64,000 nt of DNA from Myxococcales bacterium (GCA_022184915.1 JAGTJU010000002.1:434001-498000); one strand, 5' to 3'; counted from the stretch's first letter, positions 19,360-28,371 are shown. A program made the numbers and translations. The notes: generated by a model not told the origin, from the letters alone.

Positions 19360-20535
19360 ATGGCCACGTTTACGAGTTTTCTCAAGGACATCAAGAGCCA
19401 GATCCGTGAGGTCGACGTCCCCTCCGTTCGGGAGATCGTCGCGGCTCGCGGAAAACCCGGCACCAGCCCCGTCGTCATCGACGTACGGGAAAAGGACGAG
19501 TGGCTCGAGGGCTTCATCCCCGGAGCCAAGTGGATCCCGCGCGGCTTCCTGGAGCTGCGCATCGAAGAGCAGGTCCCCGAAAAGTCGAGCGAGGTCATCA
19601 TCTACTGTGCCGGTGGCACGCGTTCGGCGCTGGCGGCCAAGTCGCTCGAGGCCCTGGGCTACGCCAACGTGTCGTCGATGGCGGGGGGCTTCACCGCCTG
19701 GAAGCGGGCAGGGCTCGCTTTCGATCGCCCCTACGTGATGACGCAAGAGCAGGCCATTCGCTATTCGCGCCACACGATGCTTCCCGAGGTGGGCGAGGAG
19801 GGGCAGATCAAGCTGCTCAAGGCGAAGGTCCTGGCGATCGGTGCGGGCGCGCTGGGCTCGCCGGTCTCGCTGTACCTCGCCGCGGCGGGCGTAGGCACCT
19901 TCGGTATCGTCGACGACGACACGGTCGATTCGTCGAACCTGCAGCGGCAGGTCTTGCATGCCACGGACCGCATTGGCACGCCCAAGGTGGAGTCGGCGGC
20001 CAAGACCATCAAGGGGCTCAACCCCGACGTCAAGGTCATCCCGTTTCAGACGCGGCTGTCCTCCGACAACGTGCTCGACATCATCAAGGACTTCGACGTC
20101 ATCGTGGACGGCGTCGACAACTTCCCCACGCGCTACCTGCTCAACGACGCGGCGCTGAAGCTGGGCAAGCCCGTAATTCACGCCAGCATCTATCGCTTCG
20201 AGGGCCAGGTCACGTCGTTCATTCCCGACGAAGGGCCGTGCTACCGCTGCCTCTACCCCGAGCCCCCGCCGCCCGACATGGCACCGTCGTGCCAGGAAGC
20301 GGGCGTGCTGGGTGTGCTCCCCGGCGTGGTGGGCGTTTTACAGGCCACCGAGGCGATCAAGATCTTGCTGGGCCTGGGCAAGAACCTGGCCGGACGCCTG
20401 ATCATGTATGACGCCGTCAACACCAAGTTCCGCGAGATGAAGTTGCGGCGCGATCCGAAGTGCCCCACCTGCGGTGAGGGTGTCGACCGGAGCAAGATCG
20501 AACTCATCGACTACGAGCAGTTCTGCGCGGTGTGA
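19360..20535 (+). CDS. Rhodanese-ThiF/MoeB fusion (sulfur-carrier adenylyltransferase)
   Basis: A 391-aa two-domain protein. The N-terminal rhodanese domain (about residues 10-115) has the active-site loop YCAGGTRS with Cys83. The C-terminal E1-like domain (about 125-391) has the ATP loop GAGALGSP, the NLQRQ arginine motif, VDGVDNF, and zinc-binding CYRC and CPTC pairs. The likely role is adenylation and sulfur transfer to a ThiS/MoaD-type carrier. In MOCS3/Uba4 the rhodanese is at the C-terminus, so the domain order here is reversed. ATG 19360 has an excellent AGGAAAGG ribosome binding site. No carrier gene is adjacent. Confidence 0.88.
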   Translation: MATFTSFLKDIKSQIREVDVPSVREIVAARGKPGTSPVVIDVREKDEWLEGFIPGAKWIPRGFLELRIEEQVPEKSSEVIIYCAGGTRSALAAKSLEALGYANVSSMAGGFTAWKRAGLAFDRPYVMTQEQAIRYSRHTMLPEVGEEGQIKLLKAKVLAIGAGALGSPVSLYLAAAGVGTFGIVDDDTVDSSNLQRQVLHATDRIGTPKVESAAKTIKGLNPDVKVIPFQTRLSSDNVLDIIKDFDVIVDGVDNFPTRYLLNDAALKLGKPVIHASIYRFEGQVTSFIPDEGPCYRCLYPEPPPPDMAPSCQEAGVLGVLPGVVGVLQATEAIKILLGLGKNLAGRLIMYDAVNTKFREMKLRRDPKCPTCGEGVDRSKIELIDYEQFCAV

Positions 20536-20549
20536 TCCCTCGTAAGAAC

Positions 20550-20563
20550 ACACGAATTCGTGT
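20550..20563. promoter_or_regulatory. Perfect 14-bp palindrome before pntAA, candidate operator
   Basis: ACACGAATTCGTGT is a perfect inverted repeat without spacer. It ends 14 bp before the chosen ATG of the transhydrogenase gene and overlaps its alternative GTG start at 20560. It could be an operator for a dimeric regulator. I know of no named regulator with this site, and no promoter elements are obvious around it. Confidence 0.3.
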
Positions 20564-20577
20564 TATCTACGGGGCCC

Positions 20578-21726
20578 ATGCCGAAGGTCTTCGTCCCCAG
20601 AGAAACCCAAGCCGGTGAGACCCGCGTCGCGGCCACCCCCGAAACCGTAAAAGCCTTCGTCAAGGCGGGGCTCGAGGTGGTGGTGGAGGCCGATGCCGGC
20701 CGGGCGTCGCACTTGCTCGATCCAACCTACTCCGAGGCCGGCGCGCGGATCACCACCGCGCCGGCCCTCGAGTGGGGGCAAGCCGACCTCGTCTTGAAGG
20801 TGGTGGGTCCCACGCCGGAGCAGGCGGCTTCCTTGAAGCCTGGCGCCATCCTCGTGTCCTTCATCGCGCCTCACAAGAACCTAGCCCTCGTCAAGGCCTT
20901 GGCGGCTCAGAAGATCAGCACCTTGGCGATGGAGCTCGTGCCGCGCATCACGCGGGCACAGAAGATGGATGCGCTGTCCTCCCAGGCCAGCATTGCAGGC
21001 TACAAGGCCGTGCTGGTGGGCGCGAGCCGTCTTGGCAAGTACTTCCCGCTGCTGATGACCGCTGCGGGCACGGTGCAACCCGCGAAGGTGGTCATCATGG
21101 GCGCGGGCGTGGCGGGGCTTCAGGCCATTGCAACGGCCAAGCGGCTGGGCGCCGTGATCTGGGTTTCCGACGTGCGCCCCGCCGTCAAGGAGCAGGTGGA
21201 ATCCCTGGGCGGCAAGTTCATCGACCTGCCGATGGAGGAAAGCGGCGAAGGGCAGGGTGGGTACGCCAAAGAGATGTCCGCCGAGTTCCTGGCCAAGCAG
21301 CAGGCGATCATCGCCGAGCACGTGGCCAGCGCCGACGTGGTCATCACCACGGCCCAGATCCCGGGCAAGCCGGCCCCCCGGCTGGTCACGGCGGCCACCG
21401 TCGAAAAGATGCGGCCCGGATCGGTGATCGTGGATCTTGCGGCCGAGCAGGGCGGTAACTGCGAGCTGACCGAGCCGGGCGCCGAAGTGGTGAAGCACGA
21501 GGTGCTGATCGTGGGCACCACGAACTGGCCCGCGACCATGCCTCTCGACGCCAGCATGCTCTACGCCCGGAACATTCAGGCTTTGGTGCTTCACATCTTG
21601 AAGAAGGCCGAGGGCGGCCCCACGCTCACGATCGACGTGGCCGAGGAGGTGACCCGGGGCACCTTGCTCACACATGCCGGTGAGGTCGTGCACGGCCCCA
21701 CGGCCAAGGCGCTCGAGACCGCCTGA
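20578..21726 (+). CDS. pntAA: NAD(P) transhydrogenase subunit alpha part 1 (PntAA-like)
   Basis: A 382-aa protein of the alanine dehydrogenase / PNT family. N-terminal signatures are RETQAGETRVAATPETV and later QASIAGYKAVL; the Rossmann loop is GAGVAGLQAIATAKRLGA. The segment SAEFLAKQQAIIAEHV and the C-terminal GTTNWPATMPLDAS are typical of the NAD(H)-binding domain I of proton-translocating transhydrogenase rather than of alanine dehydrogenase. The membrane partners pntAB and pntB are expected next but are absent; the next gene is on the other strand. ATG 20578 is used; GTG 20560 is possible. Confidence 0.85.
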   Translation: MPKVFVPRETQAGETRVAATPETVKAFVKAGLEVVVEADAGRASHLLDPTYSEAGARITTAPALEWGQADLVLKVVGPTPEQAASLKPGAILVSFIAPHKNLALVKALAAQKISTLAMELVPRITRAQKMDALSSQASIAGYKAVLVGASRLGKYFPLLMTAAGTVQPAKVVIMGAGVAGLQAIATAKRLGAVIWVSDVRPAVKEQVESLGGKFIDLPMEESGEGQGGYAKEMSAEFLAKQQAIIAEHVASADVVITTAQIPGKPAPRLVTAATVEKMRPGSVIVDLAAEQGGNCELTEPGAEVVKHEVLIVGTTNWPATMPLDASMLYARNIQALVLHILKKAEGGPTLTIDVAEEVTRGTLLTHAGEVVHGPTAKALETA

Positions 21727-21796
21727 CCTCTCGCGCAGCCACGCCATGGCTTGGGAAAGCGGCCCCTCGAGGGGCCCTCGCCCGGGCGCCGGGCCC

Positions 21797-23401
21797 TCAC
21801 ACGGGCCGCGTGGATTCCTGCCGCCAGTCGCTCGAACGCATGCCGATCACGTTGTAGACGGCCAGCTCTTTTTCTTTCCCCTTCACCTTGAGGGGGGGCA
21901 AGCGAATGGCCGCCACACGGTCCATCACCTTGCGATAGGTGTCTTCGGAGACGAGCAGCTGGCCGGCTTTGGCGTTCGAGCACAGGCGGGACGTGGTGTT
22001 CACGGCGTCTCCGATGGCGGTGTACTGAAGCGCGCGTGAACTGCCGATCGCGCCCGTGACCACTTCGCCCGTGTTGATGCCAAGGCCGATCTGCACCTCG
22101 GGCAGACCTTCGGACACGCGCACGCGGTTCCAGTCCTTGAGCACCTTCAGCATCTCCAGGGCACACTCGATCGCACACAATTCCGCATTCGGCAGGGCCA
22201 CCGGGGCTCCGAAGAGAGCGATGATCTCGTCACCCACGAACTTGTCGAGCGTTCCCTGGTGGCGGAAGAGCACGTCCACCATGATCTCGAAGTATTCGTT
22301 CAACATGCGAACGATCTCTTCGGGCGACGTGGTTTCGCTCATCGAGGTGAATCCGCGGATGTCAGAGAACAGCAGGGTCACTTCGCTGCGCTGCCCACCT
22401 TTTTCGAGCTGCAGCCGGCCTTGCACCACCTGCTCCACCAGATTCGGCGAAAGCAGGCGCTGAAACTGAGCGCGGGTGCTGGCCTCGTGCTCGATCTTCT
22501 TGGCCAATAAAGAGTTCGAGATCGCGGCGGCGGCTTGCCCTGCGATGCTGCTGAAGATCTGCAGATCCTTTTCGCCAAAGGCGTTGGCCGTGATGAGCGA
22601 ATCGAGGTGCATGAGGCCCAAGATCTCGCCCTGGTGCAAAAGCGGCACGGTCATGGTCGAGCGGATGCCTTGAATGATGATCGAATGCGCGCCTGAAAAC
22701 CGGCTGTCCATCGACGCGTCGGAGGAGAGCACCGCGATCTTCTTCGTGAGCACTTCGTTCAGGATGGAAGACGAAAGCGCGATCTGCTCGGTGCGCCCGT
22801 CTCGCGTACGCGCGATCCGGGGTGTGGGTGCGCCGTTTTCCAGCAGCAGGATGACGCCCCGATCGGCCGGCAGCAGATCGAAGGCTTTGGTGATGATCTT
22901 GTCGAGCAGCACGTCGAGGTTCACCTCGAGGCCGATGGCGCGGCCGAGCTCGTGCGCCATGCGAAGCTTTTCGTAGTCGCGGCGGAGCACCTCGAGGTCC
23001 GTGATGCGCACCTCGGGCAGAAACTCCTGGTTTTCTTGTTCGGTGTGGAGCGTCTGCCGGATGAGCGTCTCCTGGGAGTGTTCGATGCGGACCTGCTCCG
23101 CGGGCGCGGGGGCCGAGGCCTGGGCCCGGAACACCAGGCGGGCCGCACCCATCGTGATCTCGTCGCCGTCTGCCAAAACGCGCTCTCCCACGCGTTCTTC
23201 GGCGTAGAAGGAGCCGTTCAGGCTGCCGAGATCACGGAACAGGAACCGCCCGTCGCTTTGGCGAATCACCTGGGCGTGTTCCTTCGACACGATGCGGTCC
23301 AGGATCTGGATGGTGTTGTCCGGGTGGCGCCCGATGGTGGTCACCGGGCCCAGCTCGAAGTCCCGTTCTCCCTCGTTCGCGATGACAATCAGCTTGGGCA
23401 T
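21797..23401 (-). CDS. FHA-GAF-class III adenylyl cyclase
   Basis: A 534-aa soluble signalling protein. Residues about 20-95 are an FHA domain (TIGRHPDN, SKEHAQV, DLGSLNGSF) that should bind phosphothreonine peptides. About 165-320 is a GAF domain, and 345-520 a class III cyclase domain. The cyclase keeps the two metal-binding aspartates (LLFSDIRGFTS and FVGDEIIALFG), the adenine-selecting Lys (LDKFVGDE) and Thr (YTAIGD), and the transition-state Asn/Arg (DAVNTTSRL). It should therefore make cAMP. The FHA domain suggests input from a Ser/Thr kinase such as the one at 56513. ATG 23401 is preferred over GTG 23404. Confidence 0.9.
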   Translation of the reverse strand: MPKLIVIANEGERDFELGPVTTIGRHPDNTIQILDRIVSKEHAQVIRQSDGRFLFRDLGSLNGSFYAEERVGERVLADGDEITMGAARLVFRAQASAPAPAEQVRIEHSQETLIRQTLHTEQENQEFLPEVRITDLEVLRRDYEKLRMAHELGRAIGLEVNLDVLLDKIITKAFDLLPADRGVILLLENGAPTPRIARTRDGRTEQIALSSSILNEVLTKKIAVLSSDASMDSRFSGAHSIIIQGIRSTMTVPLLHQGEILGLMHLDSLITANAFGEKDLQIFSSIAGQAAAAISNSLLAKKIEHEASTRAQFQRLLSPNLVEQVVQGRLQLEKGGQRSEVTLLFSDIRGFTSMSETTSPEEIVRMLNEYFEIMVDVLFRHQGTLDKFVGDEIIALFGAPVALPNAELCAIECALEMLKVLKDWNRVRVSEGLPEVQIGLGINTGEVVTGAIGSSRALQYTAIGDAVNTTSRLCSNAKAGQLLVSEDTYRKVMDRVAAIRLPPLKVKGKEKELAVYNVIGMRSSDWRQESTRPV

Positions 23402-23476
23402 CACACGTACGTCGGGGGCAGTGTAACACGTGAGGCGCCGGTCTCGGAGCCGACGGACGTTCGTGGGTTTGCGGGG

Positions 23477-23911
23477 TTACCAGTCGACCCGGGCCGCGTC
23501 CGTTTCCACGAAGATGTGGTTGTCCTGGGGGTACCGTTTGTCCAGGCCGAGCAACACGAAATCAGACGAAAAGCGCAGGTCGAGGGCGACCATCTTGGGG
23601 TTCATGTCCACCTTCAGCTGCAGGTTCGGGTCCGCCACCCCGGCCACGCCCAGGGCGCTGCGCAGGCCTTTGAGGAGGGCTTCGGTGTCCTTCGTGAGGC
23701 GCTTCTTCTCGTGATTGAGATTCAGGCGGTAGAACTGAACCAGGTACTCCTGCATCGCGCTTTTGGCACGAGACTTCAAGCTCAGCACCGGCCAGTAGCA
23801 GATGCCCAGGTAAACGAGGCCTCCGATGAGTGCAAACACGGCGACGGACACCGGGTTGACGAGGGAGGGCTTTTTGTAGTGGACCTGGGCACGGGGCGCG
23901 GGGCGTCGCAT
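23477..23911 (-). CDS. Small membrane-anchored protein, unknown
   Basis: A 144-aa protein with one N-terminal transmembrane helix (about residues 22-42, VAVFALIGGLVYLGICYW). A soluble domain of about 95 residues follows, with a helical half (QEYLVQFYRLNLNHEKKRL) and a beta-rich half ending VETDAARVDW. I do not recognise the family. It begins three bases after the stop of the UPF0104 membrane protein, so the two are surely co-transcribed and may work together. Confidence 0.6.
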   Translation of the reverse strand: MRRPAPRAQVHYKKPSLVNPVSVAVFALIGGLVYLGICYWPVLSLKSRAKSAMQEYLVQFYRLNLNHEKKRLTKDTEALLKGLRSALGVAGVADPNLQLKVDMNPKMVALDLRFSSDFVLLGLDKRYPQDNHIFVETDAARVDW

Positions 23912-23914
23912 GGC

Positions 23915-24874
23915 TCAATCCAGGGCTTCGGACGAGGGGGGGGGCGCGGGCCGGGTGAGCACCTGGCTCAACTGGCTGCGGAGGCAAAAAAGCCCGATCG
24001 CCATTTGCACGCCCGTTGCCAGTGCCCAGCCGGTCAAGCTGGCCGCGAACACGGTGGCTTCAGCCTGCGCGCCCGTTCCCGCCGCGTAGGGCCGAAACAT
24101 GGCCACCATCACCGCCTGTGCGGTGCCAAGCCCCTGCCCGGGAAGAGGAACGGCTGCCACCAGGAACGAGATCGGCAGAAACACGAGCGCCTGAAGCGGT
24201 GGCACCTTCACCCCGAAGGCGTAGAGGTAAAGGTAGGCAAAAACCAGCAACGAAAGGATGTGGGGCACCCGGGCGGCCAGCGCCTTGAGGTGCCCGGTGA
24301 TGCCCGCCGCAAAGAGCACCTCGAACATCTGGCGCTTCGCCAGAAAGCGGGGTTTGGTCACCACGAGCACCACGTAAACCAGGAGGCCTGCGTACCCTGC
24401 GAAGGCCAGCCCGCGTGAGGTGGCCAGTGTGGCGGAGGCCGCTGGGGGCACGTTGGTCACGGCCAGCAGACCGGCGGACGACATGAACAACAAAAGCAGC
24501 AGGTTCGTGCCCATGATGAGGAGGACCGTGGCCGCGGTCCGGAGGAGCGGAACGGACTTCGTTTTGTGGAGGAAGTAGGCGAAGGCGCCTTGCCCCACGG
24601 CATAGTTCACCATCGCCAGAATGTAGGAGGCGCCCCGCACGGTCAGGGCTTCCCGGTAGGTCAGGGGGGCCGCGAACCACGAAAACGTCTTCCACGCCGC
24701 GAAGGCATCGGCGGCATAAACCAGGATGACGGCGAGGGCGATGACGGGGATTGTCCAGGGGGCGGCCTGCGCGAGGGCCCGCCCCACGTCAGCCACGGGG
24801 ATGCGGGTGAAGAGAAAAGCCAGGATGGCGAGCGCCACGACCCAAGCGAGGAGGCGCACGAGGCGGTGTTTCAT
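23915..24874 (-). CDS. UPF0104 / lysylphosphatidylglycerol synthase-type membrane protein
   Basis: A 319-aa protein with about eight transmembrane segments, of the family that forms the flippase half of MprF and many stand-alone proteins of unknown substrate. Typical features are the first helix with RLLAWVVALAILAFLF, the SYILAMVNYAVGQG region, and the PLPGQGLGTAQAVMVAMF re-entrant region near residue 240. No aminoacyl-transfer domain is fused. The start is ATG 24874; GTG 24892 would add six residues. A lipid- or glycolipid-related role in the inner membrane is likely but unproved. Confidence 0.75.
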   Translation of the reverse strand: MKHRLVRLLAWVVALAILAFLFTRIPVADVGRALAQAAPWTIPVIALAVILVYAADAFAAWKTFSWFAAPLTYREALTVRGASYILAMVNYAVGQGAFAYFLHKTKSVPLLRTAATVLLIMGTNLLLLLFMSSAGLLAVTNVPPAASATLATSRGLAFAGYAGLLVYVVLVVTKPRFLAKRQMFEVLFAAGITGHLKALAARVPHILSLLVFAYLYLYAFGVKVPPLQALVFLPISFLVAAVPLPGQGLGTAQAVMVAMFRPYAAGTGAQAEATVFAASLTGWALATGVQMAIGLFCLRSQLSQVLTRPAPPPSSEALD

Positions 24875-24948
24875 CGGGGGCGATGTTCGCACAGGGGTGC
24901 CGCCTCGTGCCGAAAAGTGTTTCGGGCTGAATCTCCCCCGCCCGCCGC

Positions 24949-24977
24949 TTGACCGAAGCGAAACTCTCCCCTAATGT
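24949..24977 (+). promoter_or_regulatory. Promoter of tRNA-Leu(CAG)
   Basis: TTGACC (24949-24954) and TAATGT (24972-24977) are 17 bp apart and lie 12 bp before the mature 5' end of the tRNA. This fits transcription starting a few bases upstream of the tRNA. Confidence 0.65.
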
Positions 24978-24989
24978 TCCGGTCCCGTC

Positions 24990-25073
24990 GCGGTCGTGGC
25001 GGAATTGGTAGACGCGCTAGATTCAGGTTCTAGTGAGGGAAACCTTGTGAGAGTTCGAGTCTCTCCGACCGCA
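24990..25073 (+). tRNA. tRNA-Leu (anticodon CAG)
   Basis: The acceptor stem GCGGTCG pairs with CGACCGC, discriminator A at 25073. The anticodon stem CTAGA/TCTAG holds loop TTCAGGT with anticodon CAG, reading CUG. A long variable arm and a GTTCGAGTC T-arm are present, so this is a class II leucine tRNA. CCA is not encoded. The accessory island with RHS genes and transposons begins immediately downstream. Confidence 0.95.
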
Positions 25074-25166
25074 CGAAACTCCTCTGAGCACCCGGGGCCA
25101 GGTGCCCAGCGGCCCGAGGTCCCCCGGACCAGGGTAGCCAGGCGTCGCGGCCGCGGGCTTACCCGG

Positions 25167-25775
25167 TTAGCCCGCTTGAAGGTGCGCGCGGTAGTCGCGC
25201 ATCGCTTGGCTGGTTGACGGCCGATCGAGAAACGACGCCAACTGCGTCACGTCAATGCCCACGAGGTTCAAGCTGGCCTTCACTTCCTGGTACGTGTCGT
25301 CGTGCAGGACATGAATGCTGATGATCCCGCGCTGCCAGAACCAGACTTCTTGGCCCCCCAGCTTGCGGTAGATTTCGAGCTTGTTCAAACCGCCGGACGT
25401 CCACACCACTTCAATGGCAAGGTCTGGGCGGCTGGTCTGTGGCTTGTCGCCGAACACGTAGCATTCATCCGGCTCCACCCCGCGGCGCTCGTCTTTGTTC
25501 TCGAGCGTCCACGAACCCAGAGCCCGAAACTCGATGTTCTTTTCGAGGCACCACACTTCCACGAGACACCCGATGAGTGACTTGATTTCCTCGTGTGTGC
25601 GTGAAGGGCTCACGATTTCGATGGTTCCTTCCAGAAACGAGATGCGAGGTGCGGACTTTTCCCCTCGCATTTCGAGGTGCCGCTGATAATCGGCCCACGT
25701 CGCGTTGGGCAACAACAACACCGTGTCCTCGATGGAGGGCTCGGTGTGCTCCGCGATTCGCTTCGCAAGTCCCAT
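25167..25775 (-). CDS. Uma2-family (DUF820) putative endonuclease
   Basis: A 202-aa PD-(D/E)XK-superfamily protein. Uma2 landmarks are ISFLEGTIEIVSPS, THEEIKSLIGCLVEVWC, GVEPDECYVFG and PDLAIEVVWTSGG, the last providing the Asp and Glu of the nuclease-like core, followed by KLEIYRKLGGQEVWFW. Family members are abundant in cyanobacteria and some Myxococcota and are often linked to mobile DNA; few have been characterised. It is transcribed away from the RHS gene, whose core similarity begins 86 bp from this start codon. Confidence 0.85.
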   Translation of the reverse strand: MGLAKRIAEHTEPSIEDTVLLLPNATWADYQRHLEMRGEKSAPRISFLEGTIEIVSPSRTHEEIKSLIGCLVEVWCLEKNIEFRALGSWTLENKDERRGVEPDECYVFGDKPQTSRPDLAIEVVWTSGGLNKLEIYRKLGGQEVWFWQRGIISIHVLHDDTYQEVKASLNLVGIDVTQLASFLDRPSTSQAMRDYRAHLQAG

Positions 25776-25860
25776 AGCGTCAATCGTAGCATATCGCTAC
25801 GAATCGAGCCGCCCGCGGACGTACGCGGTGGTCCCGGGCCCTCTCCCGGCGGCAGGCGGG

Positions 25861-26876
25861 CACCGCGCCGAACGGCGTCGGCCAGCTTCACTGGAGCGCC
25901 TCACCCGACGGCGTGGTGAAGGCGTTCGGGTACGATAGGCTGGGGCGCGCAGTGGTGGAATCGACGGTTCGGAACGGGGTGGAGCACGTGTTCAAACGGT
26001 CGTTCGACGACGCGGGACGTTTGGACGTGTTGACGTATCCCGAGGCGCGGCTCGCAGGGCAAAGTGCGGGTCAGGGGGCTACGACGCGCGTGCAATACGT
26101 TTACAACGAGATCAATGGGTCTCTGTCGCGGGTGCGGAACGCTGACAACCCCACCCAGGTATTTTGGGAGGCTTTGGCGCGTGACGACTCGAACCGCATC
26201 ACGTCGGAGCGCTTCGGTCAGCTGGTGGAGACCACGAGGACGTGGAACCAGAGGCGTGGGTGGATCGATGGCATTACGACGAAGTTGGGCAGTTCGATAC
26301 TGCAGCAGGCCAGCTACGTGCGAACACCGGGTGGCTTCGTGAAGGAGAGGCGGGAGGGTGTGGCGAGCGGTGGGGCCTTTACGGAGACGTTTGGGTACGA
26401 TGCTCTGAACCGGCTCGAGACGTGGTGCGTGCGCGACGTTTCGGGTGGGAGTGCGAACTGCAGCCAAGCGGCGTTCGGTGTAAAGTACGAGTTCTCAGAC
26501 AACGGCAATTTGACGGGCCGAAAGACATTCATGAATGGTGCGGCAAACAGTCCGGTTGAGGACATTCGCTACGCGTACCCTTCGGCGGGGGCTCCGCGCC
26601 CGCACGCAGTGAGGACGCGGCGATGGGAGGTGGGCAACGGGAGCGACGCGGAGTTTAAGTACGACGGGGCGGGGCGGCAGTGGGAGCGGCCAGGCCAGGT
26701 GGTGACGTACAACGCATTTGACCTTCCGGAGAAGATCGTATCGGGAGGAGCGACGACAACGTATCTGTACGATGCGGAGGGAGGTCGGTACGAAAAGAAG
26801 ACTGTATTTGGTCCCACGTTGACGCGAAGGACGACGTATGTGGGTGGGCTATACGAGGTTCGGCAGGACGTGGGAA
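25861..26876 (+). repeat. RHS core duplication, copy 1
   Basis: This 1016-bp block is repeated at 30259-31271 in the same orientation. By eye about ten substitutions and a net 3-bp indel (GQSAGQ versus GRVGQ in protein) fall in the first 600 bp. The last 400 bp, from about 26465 on, look identical. Both copies encode the same RHS/YD-repeat frame. Confidence 0.9.
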
Positions 26877-28300
26877 CGTCCGCGGGGAACAACGAAGAGA
26901 CGCATGTCTACTACGTCGGGTTGGGGAACACGGTGATCGCTCAGCTGGAGCGACGGAGTTCAGATCTGAGCCGGCTGGAGGTGGAGTATCTGCACAACGA
27001 CCACCTGGGAACGGTGTCATTTTCGACGAGTGAAGCGGGTGTAATGAGCCCGAAGACGTACACGGATCCGTACGGAAACCGGTTCAACCCGCAGCAGGCG
27101 CCTCGACTTGATGGAGCGGCTGTGCCAGGGATTGCTGGGGTCACGCGCGGGTTTACCGGGCACGAGATGGAGGTGGACGACCTGGGGGTGATCAACATGC
27201 AGGGGCGAATCTTCGACCCCGTAAATGGGCGATTCAACTCGGCTGACCCGTTGGTACAGGCACCGCAGTACAGCCAAAGCTACAACCGGTACATGTACGT
27301 GATGGGGAATCCGGTAGGAGCTACGGATCCTACGGGGTATTCGTCGAGCTACGCTAATCAGCAGATCTACGTTGAACCGCAGTGGGTTTCAGAGATGAGG
27401 CTGATCGATGCAAGAGCGCGCGCCGAAGAGGCCTTTTGGATGTCGCAGGGGCCAGCAGGTGCGCATGACATCGATACCTTCAGCCTGGGCATGGAGATGA
27501 CGGCCTACACCAGCTCCGGTGATAGGGGCACGATGTCTGCGAAGTTTGAACTTGCAAGAATTCACGTTGAGTCCAGCGGCGAGTTCGGGAGGAGCATGGG
27601 TGGCTCGTTGGGCAAGACGACGGCCGCAGTCATCGAAAAGGCATTGAAGGAGCAAGCCGCAAGCAACGCCGGCCAGGGGGCCTCGAAGGACAGGAACGGA
27701 CTGTCAACCGCCGGCGCGATAGCCGACAACGGGGGAGGAAAGAAGAACACGGCAACGGACGCGCCGAGGTATGGAGACAGAGCAGGTGAGAACCCGCACC
27801 GAGGAAAGGAGGGGAGTGCAGGTGGCGGGGTATCCGGCAACGCTTACGGGCCCCAAACGACATTTGGTCACAACGGAGCCTACCGTACTACGAAGGACGC
27901 CATGGAAGCAGCCCACTCCCTCCTTGAAAAGCAGGGGACAACTAACGCGTTGGGCGAAACACGAGAGTATGGTGTTGCGGTCTTCATCCAGAAGGAGCAT
28001 CCCGGCTGGTATTTCATTGGGTCTCTGGTTGAGGGCCATAGCGGCGCCTCCGTGGATTGGGATCGAGTAAGTCAGGCAGCACCGCACAACTCGTTCACCG
28101 TGACGCTCTCTCATACGCATCCAATCGGTACTGGTTGGAGCCAAGAGGACAGAGATACTCTGAACGACATGGCAAGACGACCCCACCAGGTTCCCCTGGC
28201 ACCATGGGATGCGCCCGGAACTCTTCGGGGTAGAGCCATTACCCAGGCCGGTTTGGTCCGGTTTCCAGGTGCGTCGCTATTCGTGGATCTTCCGTTTTGA
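25913..28300 (+). CDS. RHS-repeat protein lacking its N-terminus, with a JAB/MPN-like C-terminal domain
   Basis: At most 795 aa. From the duplication boundary at 25861 the chain reads as RHS/YD repeats (FGYDRLGRAVVES, YNEINGSLSRVRN, FKYDGAGRQWERP). The frame opens at 25790 with no ATG, so this is an orphan core fragment; GTG 25913 is the first possible start. The RHS-associated core ends with FDPVNGRFNSADP and NPVGATDPTG (to about residue 474). The variable C-terminus (475-795) has a Gly/Ser/Asn linker, then a 135-residue domain resembling DUF4329: REYG, then EGHSG, then HTHP and SQED. This fits a JAMM-type E...HxHP...SxxD metallopeptidase signature. It is probably the toxin of a polymorphic system. 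Confidence 0.75.
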   Translation: MVKAFGYDRLGRAVVESTVRNGVEHVFKRSFDDAGRLDVLTYPEARLAGQSAGQGATTRVQYVYNEINGSLSRVRNADNPTQVFWEALARDDSNRITSERFGQLVETTRTWNQRRGWIDGITTKLGSSILQQASYVRTPGGFVKERREGVASGGAFTETFGYDALNRLETWCVRDVSGGSANCSQAAFGVKYEFSDNGNLTGRKTFMNGAANSPVEDIRYAYPSAGAPRPHAVRTRRWEVGNGSDAEFKYDGAGRQWERPGQVVTYNAFDLPEKIVSGGATTTYLYDAEGGRYEKKTVFGPTLTRRTTYVGGLYEVRQDVGTSAGNNEETHVYYVGLGNTVIAQLERRSSDLSRLEVEYLHNDHLGTVSFSTSEAGVMSPKTYTDPYGNRFNPQQAPRLDGAAVPGIAGVTRGFTGHEMEVDDLGVINMQGRIFDPVNGRFNSADPLVQAPQYSQSYNRYMYVMGNPVGATDPTGYSSSYANQQIYVEPQWVSEMRLIDARARAEEAFWMSQGPAGAHDIDTFSLGMEMTAYTSSGDRGTMSAKFELARIHVESSGEFGRSMGGSLGKTTAAVIEKALKEQAASNAGQGASKDRNGLSTAGAIADNGGGKKNTATDAPRYGDRAGENPHRGKEGSAGGGVSGNAYGPQTTFGHNGAYRTTKDAMEAAHSLLEKQGTTNALGETREYGVAVFIQKEHPGWYFIGSLVEGHSGASVDWDRVSQAAPHNSFTVTLSHTHPIGTGWSQEDRDTLNDMARRPHQVPLAPWDAPGTLRGRAITQAGLVRFPGASLFVDLPF

Positions 28301-28371
28301 CCTGGCGAGCGCACCTAACCTTACCAGCGTATTTGCGCGAATCGATGCAGTTGGAGAACCCGGAGAAACTT

